Positions 10,186 to 20,900 of a stretch of DNA of 64,000 nt are shown one piece after another. Numbering within the stretch: position 1 is the stretch's first letter; every line of letters starts with the position of its first letter. This stretch comes from Drosophila pseudoobscura (lineage: Eukaryota > Arthropoda > Insecta > Diptera > Drosophilidae): NCBI RefSeq assembly GCF_009870125.1, contig NC_046679.1:14632001-14696000 (forward strand). Reading direction: 5' to 3'. The position numbers were made by a program, and so were the translations under genes. The notes beneath the pieces were generated by a model that saw only the letters and a program-made list of their open reading frames with translations, made no database searches and was not told the DNA's origin.

Positions 10186-11662
10186 CTTGGCTGGTTTTGG
10201 GCAACTGTCCGACTGCTTAGAATCATGGTCTAATGGACCATGTCGGCGGTTGAAGCGCCGGCCCGGCGTAACAGCAATTAAAAGTCATTGTAATTTCGGA
10301 TTTTTTCAAGCAATAATGATCACCTTGACTTATAAACGCCATGGATGTGGCTATGGCTATGTCACTGTCTCTGTCTCTGTCTCTGTACCTTTAAATGTCT
10401 ATGAGTCGGTCGCTTTGTTGGCACCCAGTATTTCTGTGTACTTCAAGTGCTGCGATAATTTGGTAATAACACTTTGGGGGAGTCGGCGTTTCGTCGAAGT
10501 TTTCCCTCAAATGGAGGGCAAACGAAATATTAGTTCAGCTGCGGTGGTTACAGTTATGGCACATAATTATATAGAACTTATTTTTAATAACTTCATGTAA
10601 TATTTTCCTCTTTCAACTGCTTTGCAGCCCAAAAACCCATTATACCAGTACGTTGGGAGCTGTAAAGCAGTTTAAAGAGGAAATTATGGCAATGATAAGG
10701 CACAAGGTCGGTGGATGGATGGGATAAGCTATGCTATAGGGTGGGATATACGTATAATTATGCATCATCTATAATAATAGGGCTATGAAGCTGAAGCCAC
10801 AACAATTCAGTTGCCACCCGGTGATTATTGTATCAATAAGAAAGATTAAACATGCTGTAATATTATACAAAATATCACTTTTAAAGAAATGCAGTATTCG
10901 TAGGAAGCTCAGATAAGTTTTCACCTTCTCTACACATTTTTGGAGGAATAGACTTTACAATTAACCACATAAAATATGCCAAAAAAGAGTCAATAACATG
11001 AGTTTTTTATGTAATTACATTACCATTGTTAATTATTGCTTTTGCCTCGTTAAATTTCAATCGTGATACCGGTAATTATTTGTAAATAAATGGCTGAAAT
11101 TTCCCCCGGAAAATAAAAGTCTTCATTTGCGGTTAGTGCTCGTATCGATATGGGAAGGAATGCCGCCCACAGATTAATATTATTATAGTTCCTTATTAGT
11201 GGGAATTACATGTTGTACGAGTACGTATGATACATCTAAGTAGTTGGAGTCACTCAGCCGGAAGAAGAATTTGTAGGGCTCTACGTACAATAATTACTCA
11301 TAGCTCAAGTGATTCTCTTGGAAAAGCCGCTAATAAGAGAGTGCCTTTGATTAGCAGTTATTTACGAGCCATAAATAATACATTTAACAACACTTAATAA
11401 TGGATACGATGGGGATTACGATTAGGATTAGGGGCCTTACCACACACTTGAAGTATTGCTCCTTCCGCACGCTGGGATCCAGACCCTTCTTGGTGCGGAT
11501 CAGCAGATAGATGACATTCAGATCCCCACAGCTGCGCAGGAGCTTCTCCACCAGAACTTTACCCATAAATCCGGTGGCTCCAGTGATGAGGATCGTTTTG
11601 TTGGCATAGAACTTGGCAATCTCCGACTCGCCACTACCGGCATTGCTTCGCAGTATTTCCAT
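8408..11662 (-). CDS. Fatty acyl-CoA reductase (intact copy, 5 coding exons)
   Basis: Exons, in order of translation: 11441-11662, 9675-10069, 9414-9523, 8880-9336 and 8408-8825. Together they give 533 residues, a normal FAR length. FARs reduce fatty acyl-CoA to fatty alcohol with NADPH, for cuticular lipids, tracheal waterproofing or ether lipids. Residues 27-34 are TGATGFMG, the dinucleotide-binding motif. YAYSK (Tyr215/Lys219) supplies the YxxxK catalytic pair. The male-sterility (FAR_C) region starts around residue 370, and hydrophobic stretches near the C-terminus suggest ER or peroxisome membrane attachment. The ATG at 11662 is preceded by a CACAG acceptor at 11694, indicating a non-coding first exon upstream. 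Flies have many FAR paralogues and I cannot say which one this is. Confidence 0.92.
10602..10684. ncRNA. Pre-miRNA-like hairpin in FAR intron 1
   Basis: Bases 10604-10632 pair with 10653-10683. Reading down the stem there are ten pairs, one mismatch (C10614/T10673), then thirteen pairs with one G-U, a two-base bulge (A10658, G10659) and five more pairs. The terminal loop is about 20 nt. The size, near-perfect stem and small internal defects are typical of animal miRNA precursors. Either strand could be the transcribed one; the minus strand is the sense strand of the host FAR intron. I do not recognise the mature sequence. Confidence 0.5.
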
Positions 11663-13273
11663 GGCTACGTGATCGCTATGGATTCCGGATGATCTGTGAC
11701 CAAAGGAAGTTTGCTATGAGTTGACATTACAAGTTTCAAGATCGACTTGCCCCCGCTCGAGTGGTTGGCCGTTTTGTTTGTCTAACCTACTCCGGCGACA
11801 TATTCTATTTCAATGTCACCGACGCTGATGAAATACGATCGGATCGGTAGCAGTAGCAGTGGCAGAAACACGTCAAATGGTCAATGGCCAACAGCCAAGA
11901 GTGTATGTTGACCAACTGAATGTAATTGGCGTGGCCAATTGGGATTTTTCTACGAACCCCGGGTTCGTAGTCTCTATTTGCCCTCGCACCTCTTGGATGC
12001 TCGTATCATCTGTTTAGGCTGTTGGTAAATACAGCCATAGCTTTAAAGACCTGTTAGCGGTCCATCCATTTGTCGGTGCCCCTGTTTGTTTGTTAACAAT
12101 ATTCATTATAGGTACTATTTTCTTTTTTGGTAAAGTGTCGAGTCTGTTTGTTTATTTCTTTTAGTTTGCATTAAGATCTTAAGCAATCCAAGAGTGGGCG
12201 CGGGGGCGAGCAATTAGCCATTTGGGTCAGAGTTTACTCTTTTCTGTGTCTTTAAAATGCATTAAATGCGTCTGCTTTTCACTCTCGTTTTATAGCCGCT
12301 GTAATGTTATTTTTTATGCAGGAAGTGTTTATATATCTTTAATAAACAAATGCAGAAATTATGCAAGTATTTCTTTAATTGGAGGTATTCCCATGAGTTT
12401 CCAACTCCACGGGGAGTTTTGATTTGTGTAGAAGGAAGGTATCTCCATGGGGATTTTGATCTTATTACAAATGAAGGAAACTCAATGGGGATTCGATATA
12501 TTTTTAAGAAAGGAAACTCCCTGGGGATCTTGTTATACTCAATAAAGGTATTTCCTGTCTTTCGCAATTACTTTTCAATGTGTCTTAATAAGGCAACAGG
12601 TTTTGTAATCATGCGAAAATATATTTGTATACAGCTTACAAAAGTAGCCACAGAATTGAAATTGCAAAGCAAAAGCATTGGAATGAAAATCTACAGAAAA
12701 AAGTTTATCTTTTTCGAAAAATATATGATAATATATTGCGATTGCCATTTGCATAAATCATTCTAAAAAGTAGGTCAGATTCTGCAATAGAGGAAATATA
12801 TTCCTTTCAAATAAGTATTATTCCGTAGCATGTTTGATTCATGGATAAAACACCGGGATTTCCTTTGCATTTTCGCACACATCTCCCCTCTTTTTTGCAG
12901 AGCAAACAAAAGACTTAAGGCACAAACTTTGCATTCAGTCACTGGGGTTCCTGCCTCCATTCTGGGGGCATTGCATTCATTTCCAGCCATAAATTTACTA
13001 TTGTTTAAAGTAGTTGCCACACACACACAAACATACGACTGTGGAGATGTAGACAATGATCATGTCACACGACGCCTCCCGAAATGGATTTTCTGTTCAC
13101 GTAACTGCCACTCATGTGTGGCACGCAAATTTAGACATTGCACAGTTGTGTTTCTTTGAATTGTTTTATGTATTTTTTGTTGATTTTGTTGTTTGTAAAT
13201 TGTAAAGCCAAACACACACACACACACTCGATAGAGGAGGAGGATTGGCAGTAGCGATTAGCGCCCTTACGAA
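11663..13273 (-). other. FAR 5' leader intron region
   Basis: Between the presumed acceptor just upstream of the ATG (CACAG ending near 11695) and the donor GTGAGT (13274-13279 on the plus map) lies about 1.6 kb without a recognisable gene. It holds a 21-base perfect palindrome at 11950-11970 and a degenerate 38-43-bp repeat at about 12363-12556. Frames found here are short and unlike known proteins. Confidence 0.5.
12363..12556. repeat. Four degenerate copies of a roughly 40-bp repeat
   Basis: The pattern GGAAACTCCATGGGGAT followed by TTTGAT-like sequence recurs about four times at 38-45-bp spacing (near 12386, 12435, 12477 and 12518), with several substitutions per copy. This is an old minisatellite in the FAR leader intron. 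Confidence 0.6.
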
Positions 13274-13414
13274 AACTCACTTCCAAGGGTTCGGACTTTC
13301 GGTTCGGTACGACTCGGCTTAGATTTCCGTAGAGAGGTTTCCGTATCGCGAATTGAATCTGTTGAGTACTCAGCGGCAACTGAATGGGAAGCGGGCAATT
13401 GGCTCGAAGTTATA
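13274..13414 (-). promoter_or_regulatory. Probable FAR core promoter (TATA + initiator) and 5' leader exon
   Basis: On the minus strand TATAAC at 13414-13409 lies 33 bases before the A of TCAGTT (initiator consensus TCAKTY; +1 at 13381). The downstream sequence runs about 100 bases to a GTGAGT splice donor at 13279-13274. This gives a short non-coding first exon that would splice to the acceptor next to the FAR start codon. TATA/Inr architecture is typical of regulated, tissue-restricted genes, which fits a cuticle or tracheal lipid enzyme. Confidence 0.6.
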
Positions 13415-16400
13415 CTCGGCTCAAAGGAAACTCGACCGCTCGCGCCGTCAGCGTCTCAGCCAACGCCAACGCCAATGCACACACACCCATACAGTCGATA
13501 GCTTTAACAGTTAACACAGATACGAATGTCAGCAGCAGTGGAGCCCTCTGTTCAGGCAGGTGTCTTTCGGCTGTTTTTCCGGGTAGAGTGTGCCGAAAAC
13601 ACCGTAAGATGATCTTGCCCTCCAACAGAGAGACCAGGCCCATAAAAACCTAAAGACGAAACTCGGCCAGTACGGGCGGTAAGAGTACGAGTACGGGCCC
13701 GATTATTACACTTAAATTGTAACCAATTTAACGGCACGTAAAAACTAAAAGCAGTCTCGGTGTCGCGCTCTGGGCAAGGGCAATGCTGCTGGCAACCTGG
13801 CAACCCTACGTCCGAGAAAGATTCAAAACAGAAATTCCCCAAAACCAACCCCCACCACCAAGAAGATGTGGAAAAAAAGGACAGACTCAAGAGACGAAGT
13901 CGGACCAAACCAAGGCCAGCCACTTGATGGAGAGACTCTTTTATGCGGTGGCCCTAAAAAACTGCATGTCATCCATGGAAACGAAACAGTTGCATTTAGC
14001 ACGACAGATGTATATACATACATATGTGTATGTGTGTATAGAGGTGCAACCCATACATTGAACAATACAAACACAGATTTGGATGCATTCATGCAATTTT
14101 TGGATGCAGAAAAGATATGTTACCCTTTACGAGTAGGACATTGGGGTATGTTGGTCAGGAGCGGAGATATGTCACGGGCTGCAATATACTCTTACATATT
14201 CTGAAACGAAGGATCGCAAGATGAGGTGTATTCATGTTGAGATACGGGAATTGATTACAAACAAAAATAAATATGTATATTTTTCCACTGAACTTCGATA
14301 CAGACATATCAGAACCTTTCTATTAGTCCAATAGATACAACAGTGATCAAAAGTGGTATAAGTTATTGCCACAATCCCAAAGTACAATTAACACCACAAG
14401 AATAAAGATATGACTTTAAAATGATGTACTATTTAGGCTATCTGATTGTGAATACTTTTAATATCTACAAATAATTACAACAGATATTGCAGTAGCAATG
14501 CTGCTGTAGTTTAAAAAAGAAAGCCCCAACAAGAGTCATCTGTTAGTCGCAATACTGCAGCACAGTGCTCCTACTTGTTTGCTTTGGGAACCTGATCCAC
14601 GGCTGCAAGTCGATAATAGCCAGGCAAAAAGCTGACCCGTCTGGTTGGTTAGTTACTCACCCGGAATGAGGGGTACAAGCGGCAGAGTTACAGCTGTGGT
14701 AATGGACGGGAGATGGCAGGCAGGCTGTCGCATGCAATCAGGCCGCAGGATCGCCTGGGATTTCACAATCATCGGGCCGCCACTCCCCGACCCGACTGAC
14801 TATACAGAAAAAAAAACTCCAGCGAATACAAAGTATAATGGTCACGATGACGACCTTGAATCATCTTCTGATTCAGCAACGTGTCCGTTACGTTTTCCTT
14901 TTCGTTTGGTGCTCTAAGAGCATTGCGGTTAATAACAGGCTTCTCTGGCTCATCAACAACATCATCATAATCAACAGCAACCAAAATCAAGAGCAGCTTC
15001 CCAGTCCATCCCAGTCACAGGTTCAGTTTCAGTTTCATTTCCCTTTCCTTTGATGACATAATTTGTTTTGGCAGCTCCGAACAAAACCAAACAACAGCTT
15101 TCGGTCGGCCACTGGACCCCTGGATCCCAATTCGTGGTTCCACTCTAATTGATTCTGTAGACGTCAGATTGGAGGGAACTATTACTTGGCACTGGCCCGC
15201 AAATTGCTGCTGAAAGGGAACTTCCTCCTCCCATGTTCTATTTTGGGTGGCGTTTGGTTGATGCGGAAAAGATGGAGTTGCGAGCAACGACCCCTTGCGA
15301 AGGTCTTCTTTGGCACTCTTACCGGATTGCTTCGGATTTTTCTCTATCTATATTCGACAAAGATTCCATTTAAAGTGTTAGATTTCTTCAGGGTGTTCTC
15401 TGTGTACGCCAGAGGAGTCATGTTCATTTAATTTGGGATTCCCTTGGGTGGCACAAAAAGAAGCTAAAAAGATTCCACACATGTTTCTGTCTGGGCTTTT
15501 CCGGGTTCTTTCATGAGTCATTTGTGAATCCGTTCCTATGCTCCAGCTCTTCGTTCTCTTGCCCTTCTATTCTCCGATTTATTTCAATTTTTCCTCAAGT
15601 TCCATTTTAAATTCTGTGTACTAGATTCTAATGATGCGGGACTCCAAAAGACTCCTACAAATGATGATTCTTTTGCGGCTGTAATTTGACTCTCCACTGC
15701 CACTCCTCCTCTCACCATGAAGCGATGAGTAATCATGCAATTATAAACTGGTTGCCTTTACATTCAACTCGGAATTCATTATATTATGCAATTTTCTGTG
15801 CAATTGATTGCTTGGAGCTGGGGGGCTGGATCAAACGCTGAAGTTAGAGTCTCCCGACTGGCCGAAATGGGTTTCCTGAGAGTTACGGCCTCTATAAAAC
15901 AAGCCTCTGTGCTAAATCGGGATCAAGTGAATTACCCCATAAATCAAACATAATTGCAAAAATTCTTTTAGCTTCTGTTGCGGGTAAATATTTATTGTGT
16001 ATTCGCCAATCGATTAACAGCTAAGTAGAACACATTAAGGTTTGACCCGAGTCAACAGACCAGGCTATGGAAACAGAATTCTTTTCAGATGCTGCATATA
16101 CAAACAGGGCGGATCAGCGCTATAAGCCTGTACAGAGAGAACATCTAACTATTCTAAAATCTGTTGGACATTGCCCTCACATATCTTTAGCAGGTTTCCT
16201 CTCCGGAGAACTATCCAAATTCTAAGTATTGTGTGAACCATGGATCTACGGAATAGATCTACTCTTGAGGGAACTCTTGAAATTCTCATTACCATTGCTT
16301 CCAAGGAGCTCTGACAACTATGTGTTGCAATCGCGAAACGCACTGTATGTGTTTGCTTTTCGCAGTTTGGTCGCTTATGCAGTTTCCATTTGTTCTGTCG

Positions 16401-17669
16401 TGTTGATGTTTACGCATATCACTACGCAATATTGTCCAGGTCGGGTCTGTGTCTGTGTGTCGGGGGGTTTTGATCCGGAGACCGGTCCGTAGCGTGGGCT
16501 CGGCCGTAGATAGGCGTAGATAGCCGTAGATGTATGTAAAATTCCATTCCATTTTTTCCATTCCTATATTTTCCATTCAAAACAAGTCGACAGCTTTGTC
16601 TACTGACGTGCAAGTAAAAAATATGCATTTAATTAGCTGCAACAGCTCCAGGCAATTCCTAAACCGCTTCTCGCTGTGGTCCCCCTTCTGGATGCCGCTG
16701 GATTCCCCTCTCTGGCTGGCCCTGCTCCAGCTGCAAGTGTCACAATTATTTTATTTATCATTAATGACAATGTCTTTCTATAATTGTAGAGGCCCTCAAC
16801 GAATCAACACCAACAATTGGATTGGAGAGGGCGATTCCTGAATCTCCTCTATTTTGCCATTTCTATAAATCTTGATCTATATAGATCTTATGAAAGGTTA
16901 TGTGCAGTAGGAAACTGTATCCAAAAGGCATCCCATGGGTGGCTGTCGATAAAAGATTTTCAGTTTATTTACATGCAGCTGCTGGAGCAGGCGGTGTCTC
17001 ACGGAAGGGGCAGCATGTCGAACGACTCTTTAAGTTGTTAATTGGTGGTGGGATACCCTTTGTCTTATGAAACGATATATCTGGAATATCCGGCAAGAGT
17101 TTATAGGGTTTCTGTATCTTATATTTTGTGGTGATTTAATGACACAAGAAATCAAATAAAAGTTGACCTTAAAGTGTGGTAGAACTTACTCCAAGAGTTG
17201 CCTTCGGTCTACCCATATACCCCATCTAAGCCGTTGATTACAGGGTACATACGCTACAAACAATTAAATAAAAAATATATACTCTTAATTGGCGTGCGAT
17301 TGATACCTTTTTAAAAACCAAAGTATTTCAGCCAAGTGTTTCATAAATAATTAATTTTTTTTATATAGATGGAATCCCACAAGGTATCCGGGGGATAAGT
17401 GACATTTAATTTGGGTTTCCAGTTAGCGGTTCAGCGTGTTCCGGCCTTGCAAGGCAGGTTCATCGGGGGTCGTTCTCAGCTAAATAGTTTGACAAACTCC
17501 ATGGAAAACTGGCAATTTACATTAGGTGCGCCTCATACATCAGATGGGCTGGGAATACTGGTGGTTACATGTGTGCCAGGAGTTCAAGGTTGAGTAAGTA
17601 AATTGAACCGAACCCAAAAACAAAAGCTAAGCCTGGACTGAAATACTTATACAGAATAGAGGGAAAGCT
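13415..17669. other. Intergenic region between FAR and GluProRS
   Basis: About 4.2 kb without a confident gene. A possible alternative minus-strand 5' leader exon ends at a CCGG/GTGAGT donor near 14653-14660. A 64-codon plus frame (17399-17593) has no ATG start and no recognised similarity. Short GTAGATAG repeats occur near 16504-16532. No tRNA cloverleaf was recognised. Confidence 0.4.
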
Positions 17670-17746
17670 CTACTGAGCGTCTACTGGAATGGGCGTCATG
17701 CAGCAGCGCGCCTCGTACAGCTGGTTGCGTTTCTGCCTGGCATTTT
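17670..17746 (-). other. Orphan exon-like coding segment
   Basis: On the minus strand, after a pyrimidine-containing stretch and an AG near 17747, a frame reads LENARQKRNQLYEARCC and ends MTPIPVDAQ before a TAG at 17670-17672. Its composition (charged helix followed by a short tail) looks coding, and it differs from the AT-rich flanks. It lies about 170 bp downstream of the GluProRS stop. It could be a last exon from an unseen transcript, an alternative end or a gene relic. I do not recognise it. Confidence 0.3.
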
Positions 17747-17918
17747 CTAGCCTCAAAAGTGTAAATTCAAAAAATATTCTCTTTAAAAGTAAAATTTGTT
17801 TAAAGATTTAATCGATTAAATGAATATTAAGGTCCTTGCAAGATAAGAGTACATATCGGTTCATCGGTCGGGGATATCGAATTTAGTTATAGAATTATGG
17901 AGGCTCGACCGGTGGTGT

Positions 17919-20900
17919 TTAATAGCTGCGACCAAAGAGCGTGTAGAACTTGGGCTTGTTGGTGCAGCCGGGATGGATGCACAAGTCGCTGGCCGCAATG
18001 GGGGCTGGCTGGTCGAAGGGTATGCACAGGGATTTGGCACCCATAGAGGGAGCACCGGGCTCGGCCTCCTCGTCCCGGGCACTGTCCGCCTTGATATTGT
18101 CCTCGCAGGGTGTCTCGCCGCAGAAGGGCGCCAGCAGCATGTTCTTCTGCTCGAGGAAGACGCAAAAGTCCGTCCAGCTCTTGACGGTCTTCGTGTGGCT
18201 TGTAAGATCCGCCTGTGCCTTGGCCAGCATGCTTCCGTGGATGGTCTCGAGGAGAGCGGAGATCTTCTTCTCCACATCGGCTAGGGGTAGGGTGATCTTC
18301 TCGCCGGTGTCGCGACGCACGGCCACCAGCTGCTGGGCCTTCAGGTCCTTGGGACCCACCTCGAGGCGCAACGGCACTCCCTTCAGCTCCCAGTGATTGA
18401 ACTTCCACCCGGGCGAGTAGTTGTCGCGGTAGTCGCCCTCGCAGCGCACTCCTGCACCGACCAGTGTCTGTTCGAGTTTCTTGCAGGCATCCAGCAGCTG
18501 AGCACGCTCCTCGTCTGTGGTGTTGACGGTGATGCCGCAGGGCACAACGATCGCCTGGATGCAGGCCACATTGGGAGGCAGCACAAGGCCCTGGTTATCA
18601 GCATGCACCATGATCATCACACCGATGGTGCGGGTAGTGATGCCCCAGGAGTTCTGGAAGACATACTTCTTTTGCTGCGTTTCCGGGTCCTCGTAGACGA
18701 TCTCGAACATCTTGGAGAAGTTCTGGCCCAGATGATGGCTGGTGGCGCCCTGGATGGCTCGGCCCGAAGCAGATATGAAGGCCTCTACGGTGGTGGTATA
18801 GTCGCCGCCCGCAAACTTCTCCTTCTCGGTCTTGCGGCCCTTCACCACGGGTATGGCCAGCAGATGCGTGTAGACCAGAGCATACAGATCGAGCATGTCC
18901 AGCACCTCCTTGACGGCCTCCTCCTGGCTGGCAAACGCCGTGTGCCCCTCCTGCCAGAGGAACTCGCGTGTACGGAGGAATGGCTGCGGATGCTTGAATT
19001 CCCAACGCTACAAGAGAGAAAAGCGATTAAAGATTAGGGGGCTTTTTACTATAGGGAGGTGTCATCCCACTTACCACAACATTGTTCCACTGATTAAGGC
19101 GGAGGGGTAGATCTCTGTAGGACTGTATCCACTTGGCGTAGGCGGGATACATCACTGTCTCGGAGGTGGGACGCACGGCAATGGGTTCGGCCAAATCCGA
19201 GTCGCCAGATTTCGTGACCCATGCCACTTCGGGGGCAAAGTCCGCAATGTGCGTCTTCTCCTTCTCGAGTACAGCCTTCGACACGAAGATGGGGAAGTAG
19301 CACTCCTTGACGCCCAAGCGCGTGATCTCGGCATCAAACCACTGCTTGATGAACTTCCAGATGGCAAAGGACCAGTGGCGCAGGATGTAGCATCCAGACA
19401 CATCGTAGTACTCGATCATCTCGCCCTTGGTGATCACCTGCGAGTACCAATCGGGCAGATTCTCCTCCTTGGTGGCCTCCAGGCCCAAGCGTGTCTGTTT
19501 CTTGGCACCACCAGATGCATCTGCCGCTGGTTCCTTCTTGACAGGCTTGGCCGGCTTCGGTTGCGGCTCCTTGGGCGCCTTTTTCGTAGCTCCACCGCCG
19601 CTAGCGCCTCCACGTCCAGCCACGGGGAAGTCCGTGCCGGTGACTTCCTTGTACTTGGCCTTCAGAGCCAGCAGCTTGGCCACTTCCGCCTCCACCACCT
19701 CCTTGGATGCCTTGCCTCCCTTCACTGCTCTCACCTTTTCACCCTGGGCATTGATTTCCAGCGTTAGCTGATCCTTGGCTGGGGATGCCATCGCCGTGGG
19801 ACTGGCTTCCTTTTTCACGACTGCGGGCTCTGCCTTGGTGTCAGGAGTCCAATCTTTGCCGCTCAGCCTCTTGTATTCTCCTTTGAGTGTCAGCAGGGTC
19901 TGCACTTCGGGTTCAATGGCGGCCTTCCCTGCCTTTGCCGACTTTAGTTGGCGTATCTTGTCGCCCTGAGCCTGGATCTTCGTCGAAACGGAGGCAATGT
20001 CGTTCGCAGAGTCTCCTCCCGTCAGGTCGACTGTAGCCACTGGAGTGGTAGCTGCAGCTGGTGCCACAGTGCCTGGTTTCCAGTCTTGTCCCGTCAGCGA
20101 CTTGTAATCCGCCTTAAGGGCCAGCAGCAGCTTGACTTCTGGTTCCACCAGTGACTTCTCCGACTTGGCTGCCTTTAGATCGCGAATCTTGTCGCCCTGC
20201 TGTGCGATCTTCGTCAGCAATGTGCCCACTGCTGCAGGGGGAGCCGGCTCCGGGAACTTTTCCAGCTTGACTTTGACTGCCGCCGGGGCTGGAGCTGGGG
20301 CTGTGGTGCCTGGCTTCCAGTCGGTGCCAGTGGCTGCCTTGTAGTCTGCCTTCAGGCCGAGCAGCGTCTTCACGGCTGCGTCGATGGTGGCCTTATCGGC
20401 TTTGGCTGTTTTCAGCTCTCGTACTTTGTCGCCTTGGGACGTGATCTGGGCTAGGATGTTCCCCACCGAATCGTTGCCAGTTGGAGCAGCAGCAGCAGCT
20501 TTAGCTGGTGCTGGAGCGGGTGCTACAGTGCCTGGTTTCCAGTCCTGTCCGGTAAGGGATTTGTACTGAGCTTTCAGCTCTAGAAGCACCTTGACAGCAG
20601 CCTCAACCTCTGGCTTGGCCGCCTTTTTGCCCTTGAGGTCGCGCACTAGTTCTCCCTGCTTGACTATGCTGGCGTTGACGGATCCCGCGTCGTTGGCATT
20701 GGCCGTGGGAGCAGTAGTGGAGGCTGGGGTAGGTGTTTGGCCTGGTTTCCAGTCCTTGCCAGTGGCTGCCTTGTAGTCCGCCTTCAGGCCGAGCAGCTTT
20801 TTCACCTCAGCATCGACTTGCTCCTTGGCGGCCTTCTTGGTCTTCAGTTCACGCACCAAATCGCCTTGTTGGCCAATCAGTTTGTCCAGTTCCGCAGCCT

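Noticed and set aside
18393-19037. 214-codon plus-strand frame
   Set aside because: Antisense shadow of GluProRS exon 6; the minus strand matches ProRS throughout.
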